NCBI RefSeq assembly: GCF_015714715.1
Contig: NZ_WAHS01000001.1
Coordinates: 930,001-994,000 of the forward strand
Direction of reading: 5' to 3'
DNA: 64,000 bases
DNA from: Aestuariivirga litoralis
Lineage (GTDB): Bacteria > Pseudomonadota > Alphaproteobacteria > Rhizobiales > Aestuariivirgaceae
Each line of letters starts with the position of its first letter. The first letter of the stretch is position 1. The position numbers and the translations under genes are program-made. Below, in pieces: positions 25,205 to 34,650 of this stretch. Below the pieces are notes generated by a model. That model did no database searches. It had not been told where the DNA came from and saw only the letters and a program-made list of their open reading frames with translations.

Positions 25205-25269
25205 GTTTGAACCTCTTCAAAAAAGGAAAAGCCGGGCGCGCTTATGCACGCCCAGCATGATTAGTGAAA

Positions 25270-26019
25270 TTAAGCTGGCAGAGCTTCGGCGACGGGCTGT
25301 TCAGCAGCGCCTGCATCCACGGGCGAGCCGTGCTGCGACTTTTCGATGCCTTCGAGAACAGCCTTCGAAACCAGTTCGCAATAGAGCGCCACGGCACGGG
25401 CCGCGTCGTCATTGCCAGGGATCGGGAAGGTCACACCGGCCGGATCCGAATTGGTGTCGATGATGGCCACAACCGGAATGCCCAAACGATTGGCTTCCTT
25501 GATGGCGATCTGTTCCTTGTTGGTGTCGATCACGAACAGCAGGTCGGGCGTGCCGCCCATGTCCTTGATGCCGCCCAGCGACTTTTCGAACTTGTTCTTG
25601 TCGCGGGTCATGTTGAGGACTTCGCGCTTCTTGAAACCAGCGCCCTGCTTTTCCAGCACTTCGTCAATGCGGCGCAGCGCCTTGATCGAACCCGAAATGG
25701 TCTTCCAGTTGGTGAGCGTGCCGCCGAGCCAGCGGGCATTCACGTAATACTGGGCGCAACGCTTGGCGCTTTCAGCAATCTGCTCAGCAGCAGAACGCTT
25801 GGTTCCGACGAACAGCACGCGGCCTCCCTTGGCCACGGTGTCAGAGATTGCTTCGAGTGCCTGATGGAGCAACGGAACTGTCTGCGACAGGTCCATGATA
25901 TGGATGCCATTGCGCACGCCATAAATGTAGGAGCCCATCTTGGGGTTCCAGCGATGCGTTTGGTGTCCGAAGTGAACGCCGGCTTCCAAGAGCTGGCGCA
26001 TTGTGAAATTCACAGCCAT
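25270..26019 (-). CDS. rpsB: Small ribosomal subunit protein uS2
   Basis: S2 sits between the head and body of the 30S subunit and is needed for S1 binding. The protein, 249 residues, starts [28 protein letters not shown], with [14 protein letters not shown]-like sequence, the [18 protein letters not shown] segment, [12 protein letters not shown], and [18 protein letters not shown]. It is the first gene of the rpsB-tsf operon. An AAGGA site (GGAAAAGGAAC) precedes the ATG. The 170 bases upstream are non-coding and must contain the promoter, although no clear box could be fixed. Confidence 0.98.
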   Translation of the reverse strand: MAVNFTMRQLLEAGVHFGHQTHRWNPKMGSYIYGVRNGIHIMDLSQTVPLLHQALEAISDTVAKGGRVLFVGTKRSAAEQIAESAKRCAQYYVNARWLGGTLTNWKTISGSIKALRRIDEVLEKQGAGFKKREVLNMTRDKNKFEKSLGGIKDMGGTPDLLFVIDTNKEQIAIKEANRLGIPVVAIIDTNSDPAGVTFPIPGNDDAARAVALYCELVSKAVLEGIEKSQHGSPVDAGAAEQPVAEALPA

Positions 26020-26191
26020 TTTAGTTCCTTTTCCGGTTAATCCTCTGCGGATGGTGTGATTGGCGGAATGCCAACACCGGAAGGACGGCCTCTATGAGGG
26101 GCTTGCGCCCGTGAGACAATCCAAACACCCGCATGTGGTTTTGAACGGCCCGCCTCTAGCATCGCAGTGCAATGAAGGCAAGGCCGCTGTT

Positions 26192-26392
26192 TCAGGCGAT
26201 AAATTTCGCTTTGGCGATTTCGGCAGCCGTTTCGGCCTTGGACCAGGTGCCGGTTTCCACGCCATTAGCCAGACGTGCACCGCCTGGGCCTTTAACCCAG
26301 ACATTCCAATGCCATACGGCTGATTTGCCAGAGCCGCCGCGCGAGGTGATCTTTACTTCCAAATCATCAGAATTGTATTTCATCAGCGGCAT
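26192..26392 (-). CDS. Small protein of unknown function (66 residues)
   Basis: A short open frame with a sensible composition: acidic-basic alternation at the N-terminus (MKYNSDDLEVKITSRGG), a Trp-rich centre (VWHWNVWVKGPGG), and a helical C-terminus (WSKAETAAEIAKAKFIA). It lies between the O-methyltransferase gene and rpsB on the same strand, with 27 bases before the former. There are two nearby ATGs, at 26392 and 26383; neither has a good ribosome binding site. The residue pattern of beta strand then amphipathic helix resembles small single-domain proteins, so I consider it probable but unconfirmed. No family recognised. Confidence 0.5.
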   Translation of the reverse strand: MPLMKYNSDDLEVKITSRGGSGKSAVWHWNVWVKGPGGARLANGVETGTWSKAETAAEIAKAKFIA

Positions 26393-26419
26393 ATGGCACG
26401 GGACTCGAGAGAATCCTAG

Positions 26420-27076
26420 TCAGTGTTTCCGGGCCAGTGTCACGCCATCGCCGATCGGAACCATTGAAAGCTGAACTCTTTCATCAGCTTGGATCTTGGC
26501 ATTCAGGCTGCGCAAGGCGTTGGTATCGGCGTCTTTCTTGATGGGATCAGCGACATCGCCACCCCAGAGCACATTGTCGATCATCATCAGGCCGCCCGCG
26601 CGCAAAAGTTTCAGGCCGCCTTCGTAATAGGAATCATAGGAGGATTTATCGGCGTCGATGAACATCAGGTCGAATGTGTCGGCTTTGCCCGCGGCCAGCA
26701 GCTCGTTGATCACGGCGGTGCCACCGGTCAGGCGCAGGTCCATCCGCGCGGCCACACCTGCTTTAGCCCAGTAACGCTTGGCGACGGAGGTGTAGTCTTC
26801 GCTCACATCGGCGCAGACGAATTTCGCGTTACAAGCGAGCGCCATGGCAAGACTGGAATAACCGGTGAAGGTTCCGATCTCCAGGACGTGCTTGGGTGCC
26901 ACTAGAGATGCCAGCATGGCCATGAAGGCACCCTGCTCCGCTGCGATCTGCATGCCGGAGTTGGAGAGCTTGGAAGTTTCCTCCCGCAACTCGGCCAGCA
27001 CTGCTGGTTCGCGATAGGCTACGCCCCGGTAATAGGCGAAGACCTCTGGTGTGAGGTTCAGGGTTTCAGTGGCCAT
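26420..27076 (-). CDS. SAM-dependent O-methyltransferase (caffeoyl-CoA/catechol type)
   Basis: A 218-residue class I methyltransferase of the small-molecule O-methyltransferase family. The SAM site is HVLEIGTFTGYSSLAMALA, followed by CADVSEDYTSVAKRYWAKAG, then FDLMFIDADKSSYDSYYEGG with the metal-binding aspartates, and MIDNVLWGGDVAD. These enzymes methylate catechol-like hydroxyls with a divalent cation. The ATG at 27076 lies 11 bases inside the DUF2339 gene, so translation is coupled; a possible upstream start would lengthen the overlap to over 100 bases. The physiological acceptor is not evident from context. Confidence 0.9.
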   Translation of the reverse strand: MATETLNLTPEVFAYYRGVAYREPAVLAELREETSKLSNSGMQIAAEQGAFMAMLASLVAPKHVLEIGTFTGYSSLAMALACNAKFVCADVSEDYTSVAKRYWAKAGVAARMDLRLTGGTAVINELLAAGKADTFDLMFIDADKSSYDSYYEGGLKLLRAGGLMMIDNVLWGGDVADPIKKDADTNALRSLNAKIQADERVQLSMVPIGDGVTLARKH

Positions 27077-30000
27077 CAGTTTCAACCTTGCGCGACAGAC
27101 GTGTGTAGAGCCAGCCGGTGCCCACCAGCGTGAGGCCCATGCCCATGACAGAAGCGATCTGCCAGAGGCCACCCAATTGCCAGAGGTCGTAGATAAAGGT
27201 CTTGGCCAAGGCGAGCACCATCACGGCGAGGCCGCCATAGCGCAAGGCCGCGTCGTTGCGTTTGAAGCCCGCAACCAGAAGACCAATGGCAAAGACCAGC
27301 CACAGCGCCGACATGGCATAGGATTCGGCGTCCGAGATGAAGGGGATGCCCAACACCGGGCCTTCGAAGATGCGCTTCAGTTCGAGACTGAGGAACACCA
27401 GGACGAAGAGCAGCGCGAAGGCCGGCAATTCCTTGCCCACCTTTGGCCAATTTGCCAGCTGGCGGGCGCGCGCCGCAGCGACCATTGCCACAGCGGGTGC
27501 GAGGTAACCCAGCCAGAGACCGTTGAAGATGGTGCCGCCAGCGATGGCTTGCGGGTCGATCGCAGGATTGTAGCGCGCGAGATTGCCGAGCAGCCAGGAG
27601 AGCCCCAAAAGGCCCGCCAAGGCGAGCACGCCGATACGCAGGCCATCGGATGGCCACTTCCAGCAGGCAGCGGCCCAAAGCCCCGCCAGAGCCGTCCAGG
27701 CCAGCGTCAGCACGTAGAATTCCAGCGCGGATGGATTGTGCGAGAGGACCGGGCCTTCAAACAGGCGCATCACGGCAAGCGAGACATAGATAAAGATCAT
27801 GAACAGGCCTGCCCCGCGCAAGACTTCGCGCAGGTCCGGCAATTCCAAGGCTTCGAAGCGCCGTGCGATCAGCAGGATCAATCCGGCAGGCAGCAGATAG
27901 GCCAGGATCAGGCTGTTGAAGACAGGGCCGCCCTCAATGGCCGTAGCATTGAACAACGGACTGTAGATCCACAGACAGCCAAACAACAGCGCGAGGCCGG
28001 ACATGGCGAGCAGCACGCGTGCACCCCATTTGGCGATCAGGCTGGAATAGAAGCCCTGGCGGTAGCACAGGCCCACCGCAGCGCCGAGCCAGGCCGACAC
28101 ATGGCAACCCAATTCCAGCAGATTGAATTCCCCATTGGGCTCGTAGCCGGAAATGAGGGCGCGCAATTCGACTGAGACGAGTGAAATCGCCAGGCCCAGG
28201 CTCAAGCCTTCGAAGCTCACGCGGGCTTTGAAATTCTTTGGGTCGGCGCGCAGCAGATGCGAAGCGGCATAGAACAGCAGCACGGGCACCCCATAACCAT
28301 AGAGGCCCCAATGCTTGCCCCAGGGCAGCGCATCCAGAGTCTCCGGCGCAAAGGTGTGGCGGGCGAAGAGCAGGATTGAAGCGACAGCACCGAGTGCGGC
28401 GGCAATGCGTGCCACAGCGGGCGACGCGAACAGGCGTTGCAGCAGTACATAGGCCATGCTGAGGCCCGCGATGACCAGCACAAGCCAGACATTCTGGGTC
28501 AGGCGGTCAGCGGCGAAAACGAGCAGGATCGCCGAGGCGCCGATGAGCAGCGCGGTGGGCGTGCCGCCTTCCCGTCGCAACCAAGCAAGGCCGAGCAAGG
28601 CCGCTGCGGCAGCGATGCTGATCCAGGCCCAGCTTTGAGCCGACAGATAGGCATCAGAGCAAAGCCAGCCGTGCAAAATGTAAAGCACAGGAGAGGCAGC
28701 CGCCAACAGAGCCCACGAAAAGGTTTCCGACTTGCGCAGGAAACCTGCTGCACCCAAGGCTGAAAAGCCTACGAGGGCCACAAACACGGCGGTCAGATAA
28801 CGCGGCATCTGGCCGGTGACGAAGCCCATCGCATCAATGGAAGACAGTTGCTGGCCCCACACAGTTGCGGCCATTTCCTGCATGACTTCGGGAGCGACCC
28901 AAAGCCGCAAGACGAGCAACGTATAGCCGGCGGCAAACAAAGCAGCATGGCTTTTGCCCTGTTTGAACCAGCCGAAGGCAGAGACTCCCGCCATGCCGAT
29001 GCCGAACAGGATCACGGCCTTCAGTGCGAATAGCGATATGGGCAGCATGGAGCCGAGGATGAGCGCGCCCGCTGCCATGCCGGCCAAAGCCAGCACAAGC
29101 TCAGGTGCCGCCTTGTCCAGCGACTCGATAGTGCCGGAAGCTGCCGAGAAAACCTTGCGAGGATTCACGGCAAAGACGCTGATGGTGCCCAGCGCCAGTG
29201 CGAACAGGCCAATGACCCAGGTTGAAGTTTCATCCATGCCTTGCGAGGTGAGCCACAGCATGGACCACAGGAAGGACATGAGCACCGACACGAAGCCCAG
29301 CCAAAGCCATGGCCTTTGCCGCAGGATGGCGAAGCAGGCCGCGAGGATCACAAAGAGGTAGATGAAAAAGCCAAGTGCCTGAGGGTGCGGTGACACCACC
29401 ATGGCTGGCGCGCCATAGGCACCCAGCAGTCCTACGGCGGCGATCAGCGGCCCTTGCCGCAGCGATAGCAGCAGTCCGCCGAAGGCGACCAGCGCAAGCC
29501 CAATGAAGGCCGCTGTTGGCCCCAACAGATCATAAAGCGCATAGGCAGCATAGACTGAGCCAAAGGCGGTGACGAGACCACCGGCAGACAGGCCAGCCGG
29601 GACATAGGATTTATCATCCTTGATGGAGCGGCGCGCATATTCGCCAACCGCGACCAGGACGCCGCCCAGCAGCAAGCCGACAAGAATGCGAACGATGGGT
29701 GGCACCAGATTATGCTGCGCAGCGTAGCGCACAAAGAGCAGACCGGCCAACGCCACAGCCGCGGCACCCAGCCAGACGAACAGGCGGGTGGTCAGCAGGT
29801 TTTCAATATTGAACGATTTCGAAGGCGGCGGCAGCGCTGGCTTCAGAGGTTCAGGCCGCGCGCTGGCAATTGAGGCCGCTGCAGCCGCCTTGGCAGCAAG
29901 CGCTGGCGCGGGCGCCTTTACCTCGGCCGGCTTCGGCTCGGCAGGCGCCTTGACGGAAGTCGGTGCTGCAACGGGTTCGGCTTTAGCAGGTGAAGCGGCA

Positions 30001-30146
30001 TTCTTTGGAGTTTCAAGTTTCTCGCGCAAGGCCAGCAATTCTTCCAGCTTGGTTTCAATCTGGCTGAGCCGGAATTTCAGGTCTCCCACCTGGCGCAGGG
30101 CGATGACGGCAACGACCAGTGCGGCCAGAACAAGCAGGTATGTCAT
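27066..30146 (-). CDS. DUF2339 large polytopic membrane protein
   Basis: A 1026-residue protein. The first 20 residues form a membrane helix ([20 protein letters not shown]), followed by a coiled-coil stretch (LSQIETKLEELLALREKLE), an Ala/Pro/Lys-rich linker to about residue 105, and then about 25 closely spaced hydrophobic helices to the end. This layout is that of DUF2339, a widespread family with no established role; some members are annotated as membrane components of surface or stress functions without proof. It overlaps the cupin gene by four bases upstream and the O-methyltransferase by 11 downstream. Motifs such as GRWAALAVGGLLLVRYAAQ-like segments are hydrophobic and give no clue to catalysis. 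Confidence 0.85.
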   Translation of the reverse strand: MTYLLVLAALVVAVIALRQVGDLKFRLSQIETKLEELLALREKLETPKNAASPAKAEPVAAPTSVKAPAEPKPAEVKAPAPALAAKAAAAASIASARPEPLKPALPPPSKSFNIENLLTTRLFVWLGAAAVALAGLLFVRYAAQHNLVPPIVRILVGLLLGGVLVAVGEYARRSIKDDKSYVPAGLSAGGLVTAFGSVYAAYALYDLLGPTAAFIGLALVAFGGLLLSLRQGPLIAAVGLLGAYGAPAMVVSPHPQALGFFIYLFVILAACFAILRQRPWLWLGFVSVLMSFLWSMLWLTSQGMDETSTWVIGLFALALGTISVFAVNPRKVFSAASGTIESLDKAAPELVLALAGMAAGALILGSMLPISLFALKAVILFGIGMAGVSAFGWFKQGKSHAALFAAGYTLLVLRLWVAPEVMQEMAATVWGQQLSSIDAMGFVTGQMPRYLTAVFVALVGFSALGAAGFLRKSETFSWALLAAASPVLYILHGWLCSDAYLSAQSWAWISIAAAAALLGLAWLRREGGTPTALLIGASAILLVFAADRLTQNVWLVLVIAGLSMAYVLLQRLFASPAVARIAAALGAVASILLFARHTFAPETLDALPWGKHWGLYGYGVPVLLFYAASHLLRADPKNFKARVSFEGLSLGLAISLVSVELRALISGYEPNGEFNLLELGCHVSAWLGAAVGLCYRQGFYSSLIAKWGARVLLAMSGLALLFGCLWIYSPLFNATAIEGGPVFNSLILAYLLPAGLILLIARRFEALELPDLREVLRGAGLFMIFIYVSLAVMRLFEGPVLSHNPSALEFYVLTLAWTALAGLWAAACWKWPSDGLRIGVLALAGLLGLSWLLGNLARYNPAIDPQAIAGGTIFNGLWLGYLAPAVAMVAAARARQLANWPKVGKELPAFALLFVLVFLSLELKRIFEGPVLGIPFISDAESYAMSALWLVFAIGLLVAGFKRNDAALRYGGLAVMVLALAKTFIYDLWQLGGLWQIASVMGMGLTLVGTGWLYTRLSRKVETDGH

Positions 30147-30526
30147 GAGGCAGCTCCGATCAACACCACACTCTCCTGCTCATTGGGATCGGTGCGGGCA
30201 ATCAGCGCTTTGGCCGGCTTGTCACCGGGATTGTAGGGCTGGTGCGGCACGCCGGCAGGGATATAGACATAATCGCCCGCCTCCACCCGCGAGGTAAATT
30301 CCAGATTGGGGCCGTGGTGAAACTCGGTCACGCCCTCCATCTGGTAGATCGCGGTTTCATGGTTCTCGTGATAATGCGGCTTGGCCTTGGCGCCGGGTGG
30401 GATCACCAGCATGTGCATGCAGATGCCGGTTGAATTTGAACTCTCGGCGGAGACGCCGCTGAAATAGTCGAGGCCCTGCTTGCCGTGAAAACCTTCACCG
30501 CCGCGGATCACCTTGCATTCCTTCAT
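30143..30526 (-). CDS. Cupin-domain protein
   Basis: A 127-residue single-domain cupin. The two metal-binding motifs are visible: [16 protein letters not shown] with three histidines and a glutamate, and later [12 protein letters not shown] with the fourth histidine. Small cupins of this kind are isomerases, dioxygenases or sugar-binding proteins; nothing here decides which. The ATG at 30526 has GGGGAG upstream. Its stop overlaps the DUF2339 start by four bases (ATGA), so the two are co-translated. It is divergent from lipB, with about 50 bases between the starts, which share the promoter region. Confidence 0.88.
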   Translation of the reverse strand: MKECKVIRGGEGFHGKQGLDYFSGVSAESSNSTGICMHMLVIPPGAKAKPHYHENHETAIYQMEGVTEFHHGPNLEFTSRVEAGDYVYIPAGVPHQPYNPGDKPAKALIARTDPNEQESVVLIGAAS

Positions 30527-30575
30527 CGCCGTCTCCCCATTTCGCGTATCATTGCAAAAAAGCAATGGCTTGCCT

Positions 30576-31268
30576 ATGTCTCTCGTGATGCTTGCCCGCA
30601 ACGAAATTGAAGTCAAAATTTCCCATGCCGACCCGGTGGCATGGGAGGCGAGCGCGGGGTTGACGGCCTATCCCGATGCCCTGGCGCGGATGGAATCGGT
30701 TGCTGCGGGGATTGCCGCCGGGTCCGAACCTGAACGCGTCTGGCTGCTGGAGCACCCTGCCCTTTATACCGCTGGCACCAGCGCCAAAATTGAGGACCTG
30801 GTGGAGCCCAACCGTTTCCCGGTTTTCGATGCCGGGCGTGGCGGGCAATATACCTATCATGGCCCGGGCCAGCGCGTGGCCTATGTGATGCTGAATCTGG
30901 CCAAGCGCGGCGGCGATGTGCGCGCCTTCGTGGCAGCGCTGGAAAACTGGATCATGGCCACCCTCGCGGAGTTTGGCGTGCAGGGCGAGCGGCGCGAAGA
31001 TCGCGTCGGCATCTGGGTGCGCCATGATGGTGGGGAAGACAAGATCGCAGCTTTGGGCATTCGCGTGCGGCGCGGTGTGACCTTTCATGGCATCAGCCTG
31101 AATGTGTCTCCCGATCTCAACCACTTTTCCGGCATCGTGCCCTGTGGTGTTTCCGAACATGGGGTGACCAGCCTTGCCGCGCTGGGCGTCAACGTCACGC
31201 TGGCCGATGTGGATGCCGCATTGCGCCGGACATTTGTGCCGATTTTCGGGCCGATTTCCCAACAGTAA
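30576..31268 (+). CDS. lipB: Octanoyl-[acyl carrier protein]-protein N-octanoyltransferase
   Basis: LipB moves octanoate from acyl carrier protein to lipoyl domains of E2 and GcvH subunits, the first step of lipoate synthesis. The 230-residue protein has [17 protein letters not shown], the [18 protein letters not shown] signature, the catalytic lysine in [18 protein letters not shown] and the catalytic cysteine in [18 protein letters not shown] at 30576 is taken; ATG at 30588 is possible, and neither has a good Shine-Dalgarno. LipA is not in the window. It stands alone and is divergent from the cupin gene. Confidence 0.95.
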   Translation: MSLVMLARNEIEVKISHADPVAWEASAGLTAYPDALARMESVAAGIAAGSEPERVWLLEHPALYTAGTSAKIEDLVEPNRFPVFDAGRGGQYTYHGPGQRVAYVMLNLAKRGGDVRAFVAALENWIMATLAEFGVQGERREDRVGIWVRHDGGEDKIAALGIRVRRGVTFHGISLNVSPDLNHFSGIVPCGVSEHGVTSLAALGVNVTLADVDAALRRTFVPIFGPISQQ

Positions 31269-31321
31269 CTTGCACCCAGAAACCCCGCTGGTAGGTTGCG
31301 CGCCCTAACCAGGAGGATTCG

Positions 31322-31930
31322 ATGAAGCTTTATTTCTCACCCGGTGCCTGCTCGATGGCGCCGCATATTCTGCTCAATGAACTGGGCAAGAAGTTCGAGA
31401 TCGAAAAGGTCGATCTGCGCGAGAAAAAGACCGCCAGCGGGAAGGACTACCGCAAGATCAATGCCAAGGGCTATGTGCCCGCCATCGAAATGAAGAAGGG
31501 CGAAGTGCTGACCGAAGTCGGCACCATCCTGCAATATCTGGCCGACAAGGCAAAGGCCACGAAGCTGCTGCCGAAGGCCGGCACCAAGGCGCGCTACCAC
31601 GCCATGGAAATGCTGAACTTCGTGTCGTCAGAACTGCACAAGGGCTATAGCCCACTGTTCAATCCCGGCGTTCCGGCCGAGGGCAAGGATGCGCTGCGCC
31701 AGCGCGTCGCTTTGCGCCTCACTTGGCTCAATGATCTACTTGCCAAGCAAAAATTCGTCTCCGGCAAGAGTTTCGGTGTGGCTGATGCCTATGCCTTCAC
31801 CGTGCTGAACTGGAGCCCCGGCTTGGGCGTTGATCTCACACCCTTTGCCAATATCCAGCGCTTCATGGCCGACATGGCCAAGCGCCCTTCGGTGAAGAAG
31901 ACACTCGCGGCGGAAGCTGCAGCGAAGTAA
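31322..31930 (+). CDS. gst: Glutathione S-transferase, beta-class-like
   Basis: A 202-residue two-domain GST. It opens MKLYFSPGACSMAPHILLNE, with the beta-class catalytic cysteine at residue 10 (GACSMA), then a GYVPAIE loop holding the cis-proline, and TEVGTILQYLAD with the Glu-x-x-x-Ile-x-x-Tyr/Leu segment that binds the gamma-glutamyl group. The C-terminal all-helical domain includes SGKSFGVADAYAFTVLNW. Beta-class GSTs make mixed disulphides with glutathione or detoxify electrophiles. AGGAGG precedes the ATG by six bases. It follows lipB by about 50 bases and is convergent with an exported unknown protein. Confidence 0.93.
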   Translation: MKLYFSPGACSMAPHILLNELGKKFEIEKVDLREKKTASGKDYRKINAKGYVPAIEMKKGEVLTEVGTILQYLADKAKATKLLPKAGTKARYHAMEMLNFVSSELHKGYSPLFNPGVPAEGKDALRQRVALRLTWLNDLLAKQKFVSGKSFGVADAYAFTVLNWSPGLGVDLTPFANIQRFMADMAKRPSVKKTLAAEAAAK

Positions 31931-31941
31931 TCCCACGGCAG

Positions 31942-31966
31942 GGCACGGGGCTTGAGCTTCCGTGCC
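31942..31966. terminator. Possible hairpin between convergent gst and exported-protein genes
   Basis: GGCACGG (31942-31948) pairs with CCGTGCC (31960-31966) around an 11-base loop, with extra G-T pairs inside. There is no T run on either side, so it may stabilise mRNA ends or pause rather than act as an intrinsic terminator. Confidence 0.35.
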
Positions 31967-31969
31967 TTG

Positions 31970-33187
31970 CTATTGCAGTTCGGCCTCCGCGGCCTTGGGC
32001 AACGGCTCGTAGCCATTGTCCTTCAGGAATTGCGCCAGTGCCTTGGGGATGGGAATGGCCTGCAATTTATCCTCTGGGCAATCCTCAACCCTTGCACCCG
32101 TGGTGCAGGTTTGCGGACCGAAGGTACTTTCCGTGTCATAGTTTTTCAGGAACTTGCCCCACGCTTCATCGCCCTGCCCCAGCCTGATCTTGGCGGCAAC
32201 CCAGGCGGCGAGGAAGCCATTGCCTTTCCACAAATCAGCATTCAGCTTGGCCTGAAATTCCATCGCCGCCAGATCCTGAACAAGGCGCGGGCGCATGTCG
32301 GCATCGCCGCTCAAATCCTTCAGCGCGCCATCATAGACTTCGTAAATCTTCACCGGCGCATAGGAACAGGCATAACAATCGAAGGCATAGAGAAACGCGT
32401 TATCCACGCCAATCACTTCCAGTGAGTCGTCGTTGTTGACGTCTTCGTAGCTGAAGCCTTCACCGTCTTGGCCATCGGCACTCACCAGTGACCAGTTCTT
32501 GTCCTGGTCAATGCGGGTGGCGAAATAGGTCAAGGTGCAGCAATGCGCCCCGCCGGTAAAATTCTTGACGATGACGACCTGACCTTCGGGCCCGGCAAGA
32601 TTATCCACCAGGGCCGCCGTGAAGAAATCTGGATTATCGAACTCGTCCGGCCCCAGGCTCGCATCGTCGGATGCATCCTTGCCAATATCGACGCGGAAAT
32701 CGCCCTCGGCATCATGGCCCTCAATCACGGTATGCGCGCTGTCCTTGCTGTCCTTTGAGACATAGACCCGAGCCTTGACCGTATCCGAAGAGAGCGCGAG
32801 CGGCTTCTTGAGGGTGTAGGGCTTAAACTCGACCTTGCCGTCTGCCGGCCGCTGCCAGACGGTTTCAATATAGTTGGCTCCCTGCGAGAGCAACGCATCT
32901 GACGGAAGGCTGGTAAAGACCTGGTCCGGATCATTCTTCTTCAGATTGGAGATTGAGTTTACGTTATAAGGCCCAGAAATGACGCCATAATATCCACTAT
33001 TGGAGGATACGACGCGCACGCCCTTCTGGCCTGCTTGCACGCGGGCAATGCCAATGGCCACGTCCTTGTCCTGGCTGGAGGCAATGGCCAGCCATCGCTG
33101 TTTGCCACTGAGTTTGAGGTTTTCCGCCGAAGCGGCGCCGCAGATGACAAGTGCTGCCATTGCCAGAAGGATTTTAAACCATTTCAT
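31970..33187 (-). CDS. Exported protein of unknown function with Cys-rich motifs
   Basis: A 405-residue protein with signal peptide ([18 protein letters not shown]). The N-terminal segment ([33 protein letters not shown]) resembles an SPOR/SH3-like small domain. A central beta-rich region holds [21 protein letters not shown] and then [20 protein letters not shown], a D-x-N-x-D-x pattern like calcium-binding VCBS/FG-GAP repeats, followed by [19 protein letters not shown]. The C-terminus is helical with a pair of cysteines ([11 protein letters not shown]). Cysteine spacing suggests several disulphides. ATG 33187 is preferred because GAGG precedes it. I recognise no characterised family; binding of a wall or surface polymer is guesswork. 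Confidence 0.75.
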   Translation of the reverse strand: MKWFKILLAMAALVICGAASAENLKLSGKQRWLAIASSQDKDVAIGIARVQAGQKGVRVVSSNSGYYGVISGPYNVNSISNLKKNDPDQVFTSLPSDALLSQGANYIETVWQRPADGKVEFKPYTLKKPLALSSDTVKARVYVSKDSKDSAHTVIEGHDAEGDFRVDIGKDASDDASLGPDEFDNPDFFTAALVDNLAGPEGQVVIVKNFTGGAHCCTLTYFATRIDQDKNWSLVSADGQDGEGFSYEDVNNDDSLEVIGVDNAFLYAFDCYACSYAPVKIYEVYDGALKDLSGDADMRPRLVQDLAAMEFQAKLNADLWKGNGFLAAWVAAKIRLGQGDEAWGKFLKNYDTESTFGPQTCTTGARVEDCPEDKLQAIPIPKALAQFLKDNGYEPLPKAAEAELQ

Positions 33188-33294
33188 CAATCTGCCTCGC
33201 AATCCCCCAGCCTTTAACTTTGTCTAGAATTGTGCCGGGTGCAAGGCACACAGCGAATTTGCCCCCCAGAGACAAAGCGTCTAAACCCCGGCCC

Positions 33295-34632
33295 ATGAAC
33301 GCTCCTTTGAAAGCCCATAACCCCAAGGTGGGCCTGGTGCAGCTCGGCTGCCCGAAAAATCTGGTCGACAGCGAACGCATTCTCACCCAGCTGCGCGCCG
33401 AAGGCTATACGATTGCGCCCGGCTATGATGATGCCGATGTGGTGATCGTCAATACCTGCGGCTTTCTTGACAGCGCCAAGGCCGAAAGCCTCGCCGCCAT
33501 CGGCGAAGCGATGGAAGAAAATGGCCGCGTGATCGTGACCGGCTGCTATGGCGTCGAGAAGGATGTGATCAACGCCACGCATCCCGGCGTGCTCGCCGTC
33601 ACCGGCCCGCATCAGTATGAGCAAGTGGTGGAGGCGGTGCATGCCGCCTTGCCGCCGGTGCATGACCCGAAATTCGATCTGGTTCCACCGCAGGGCCTGC
33701 ATCTCACACCCCGTCACTATTCGTATCTGAAGATTTCCGAGGGCTGCAACAACCGCTGTTCCTTCTGCATCATTCCGGCAATCCGTGGTGATCTCGTGTC
33801 ACGCCCGATGGCGGCGGTGATGTACGAGGCGGAGCGTTTGGTGAAGGCCGGCGTGAAGGAGCTGCTGGTCATTTCGCAGGACACGTCCGCCTATGGCGTG
33901 GACATCAAATATGCCACGTCGAAGTTCAAGGGCCGCGAGCTGCGCGCCAAGTTCTACGACATGTGCAAGGAATTGGGCGATCTCGGCGCTTGGGTGCGCC
34001 TGCATTATGTTTACCCCTACCCACATGTGGATGATGTGATCCCGCTGATGGCGGAGGGCAAGATCCTTCCCTATCTCGACATCCCGTTCCAGCATGCCAG
34101 CCCGCAAGTTCTCAAGAACATGCGCCGCCCGGCGAACCAGGAAAAGGTGCTGGAGCGCCTGGCCAAGTGGCGCGGCATCTGTCCGGACCTCGCTGTGCGT
34201 TCCACTTTCATCGTGGGCTTTCCCGGCGAGACAGATGAGGATTTCGAATATCTGCTGCAATGGCAGAAGGAAGCGCGTCTGGAGCGCGTGGGCTGCTTCA
34301 AATATGAGCCCGTGTCTGGTGCAAAAGCCAATGACCTTGGCTTGCCGCAAGTGCCAGACGAAGTGAAGGCCGAGCGCTATGCGCGCTTCATGGAAAACCA
34401 GCAGCAGATTTCAGAAGAAATCCTGGCCTCGAAAGTGGGCCGCGAGATCGACGTGCTGGTCGACGGCATTGATACTGAGAATGATGAGGCGGTCGCACGC
34501 TCGCAATGGGATGCGCCGGAGATTGACGGCAATGTCTTCATCCCCGGCGCCACCGACCTGAAGCCCGGTGATATGGTCCGCGTACGGATTACCGAGGCCG
34601 AAGAATATGATCTGGTGGGTGAGCGGGTCTGA
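33295..34632 (+). CDS. rimO: Ribosomal protein uS12 methylthiotransferase
   Basis: RimO is a radical-SAM enzyme that adds a methylthio group to Asp88 of ribosomal protein S12. The 445-residue protein has the N-terminal UPF0004 domain with three cysteines ([29 protein letters not shown]), the radical-SAM motif [11 protein letters not shown], and a C-terminal TRAM domain ([20 protein letters not shown]...[13 protein letters not shown]). Each of the three N-terminal Cys binds the second 4Fe-4S cluster. The ATG at 33295 is the natural start; upstream in-frame sequence is not conserved. It is divergent from the exported-protein gene. Confidence 0.96.
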   Translation: MNAPLKAHNPKVGLVQLGCPKNLVDSERILTQLRAEGYTIAPGYDDADVVIVNTCGFLDSAKAESLAAIGEAMEENGRVIVTGCYGVEKDVINATHPGVLAVTGPHQYEQVVEAVHAALPPVHDPKFDLVPPQGLHLTPRHYSYLKISEGCNNRCSFCIIPAIRGDLVSRPMAAVMYEAERLVKAGVKELLVISQDTSAYGVDIKYATSKFKGRELRAKFYDMCKELGDLGAWVRLHYVYPYPHVDDVIPLMAEGKILPYLDIPFQHASPQVLKNMRRPANQEKVLERLAKWRGICPDLAVRSTFIVGFPGETDEDFEYLLQWQKEARLERVGCFKYEPVSGAKANDLGLPQVPDEVKAERYARFMENQQQISEEILASKVGREIDVLVDGIDTENDEAVARSQWDAPEIDGNVFIPGATDLKPGDMVRVRITEAEEYDLVGERV

Positions 34633-34642
34633 GCCCGCTCAC
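34619..34642. terminator. Possible hairpin at the convergent rimO / SPFH gene ends
   Basis: A perfect 9-bp stem GTGAGCGGG (34619-34627) and CCCGCTCAC (34634-34642) spans the rimO stop codon. It sits between two convergent genes but lacks a T run on both strands, so termination is possible only with Rho or as a pause. Confidence 0.35.
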
Positions 34643-34650
34643 TTACATTA

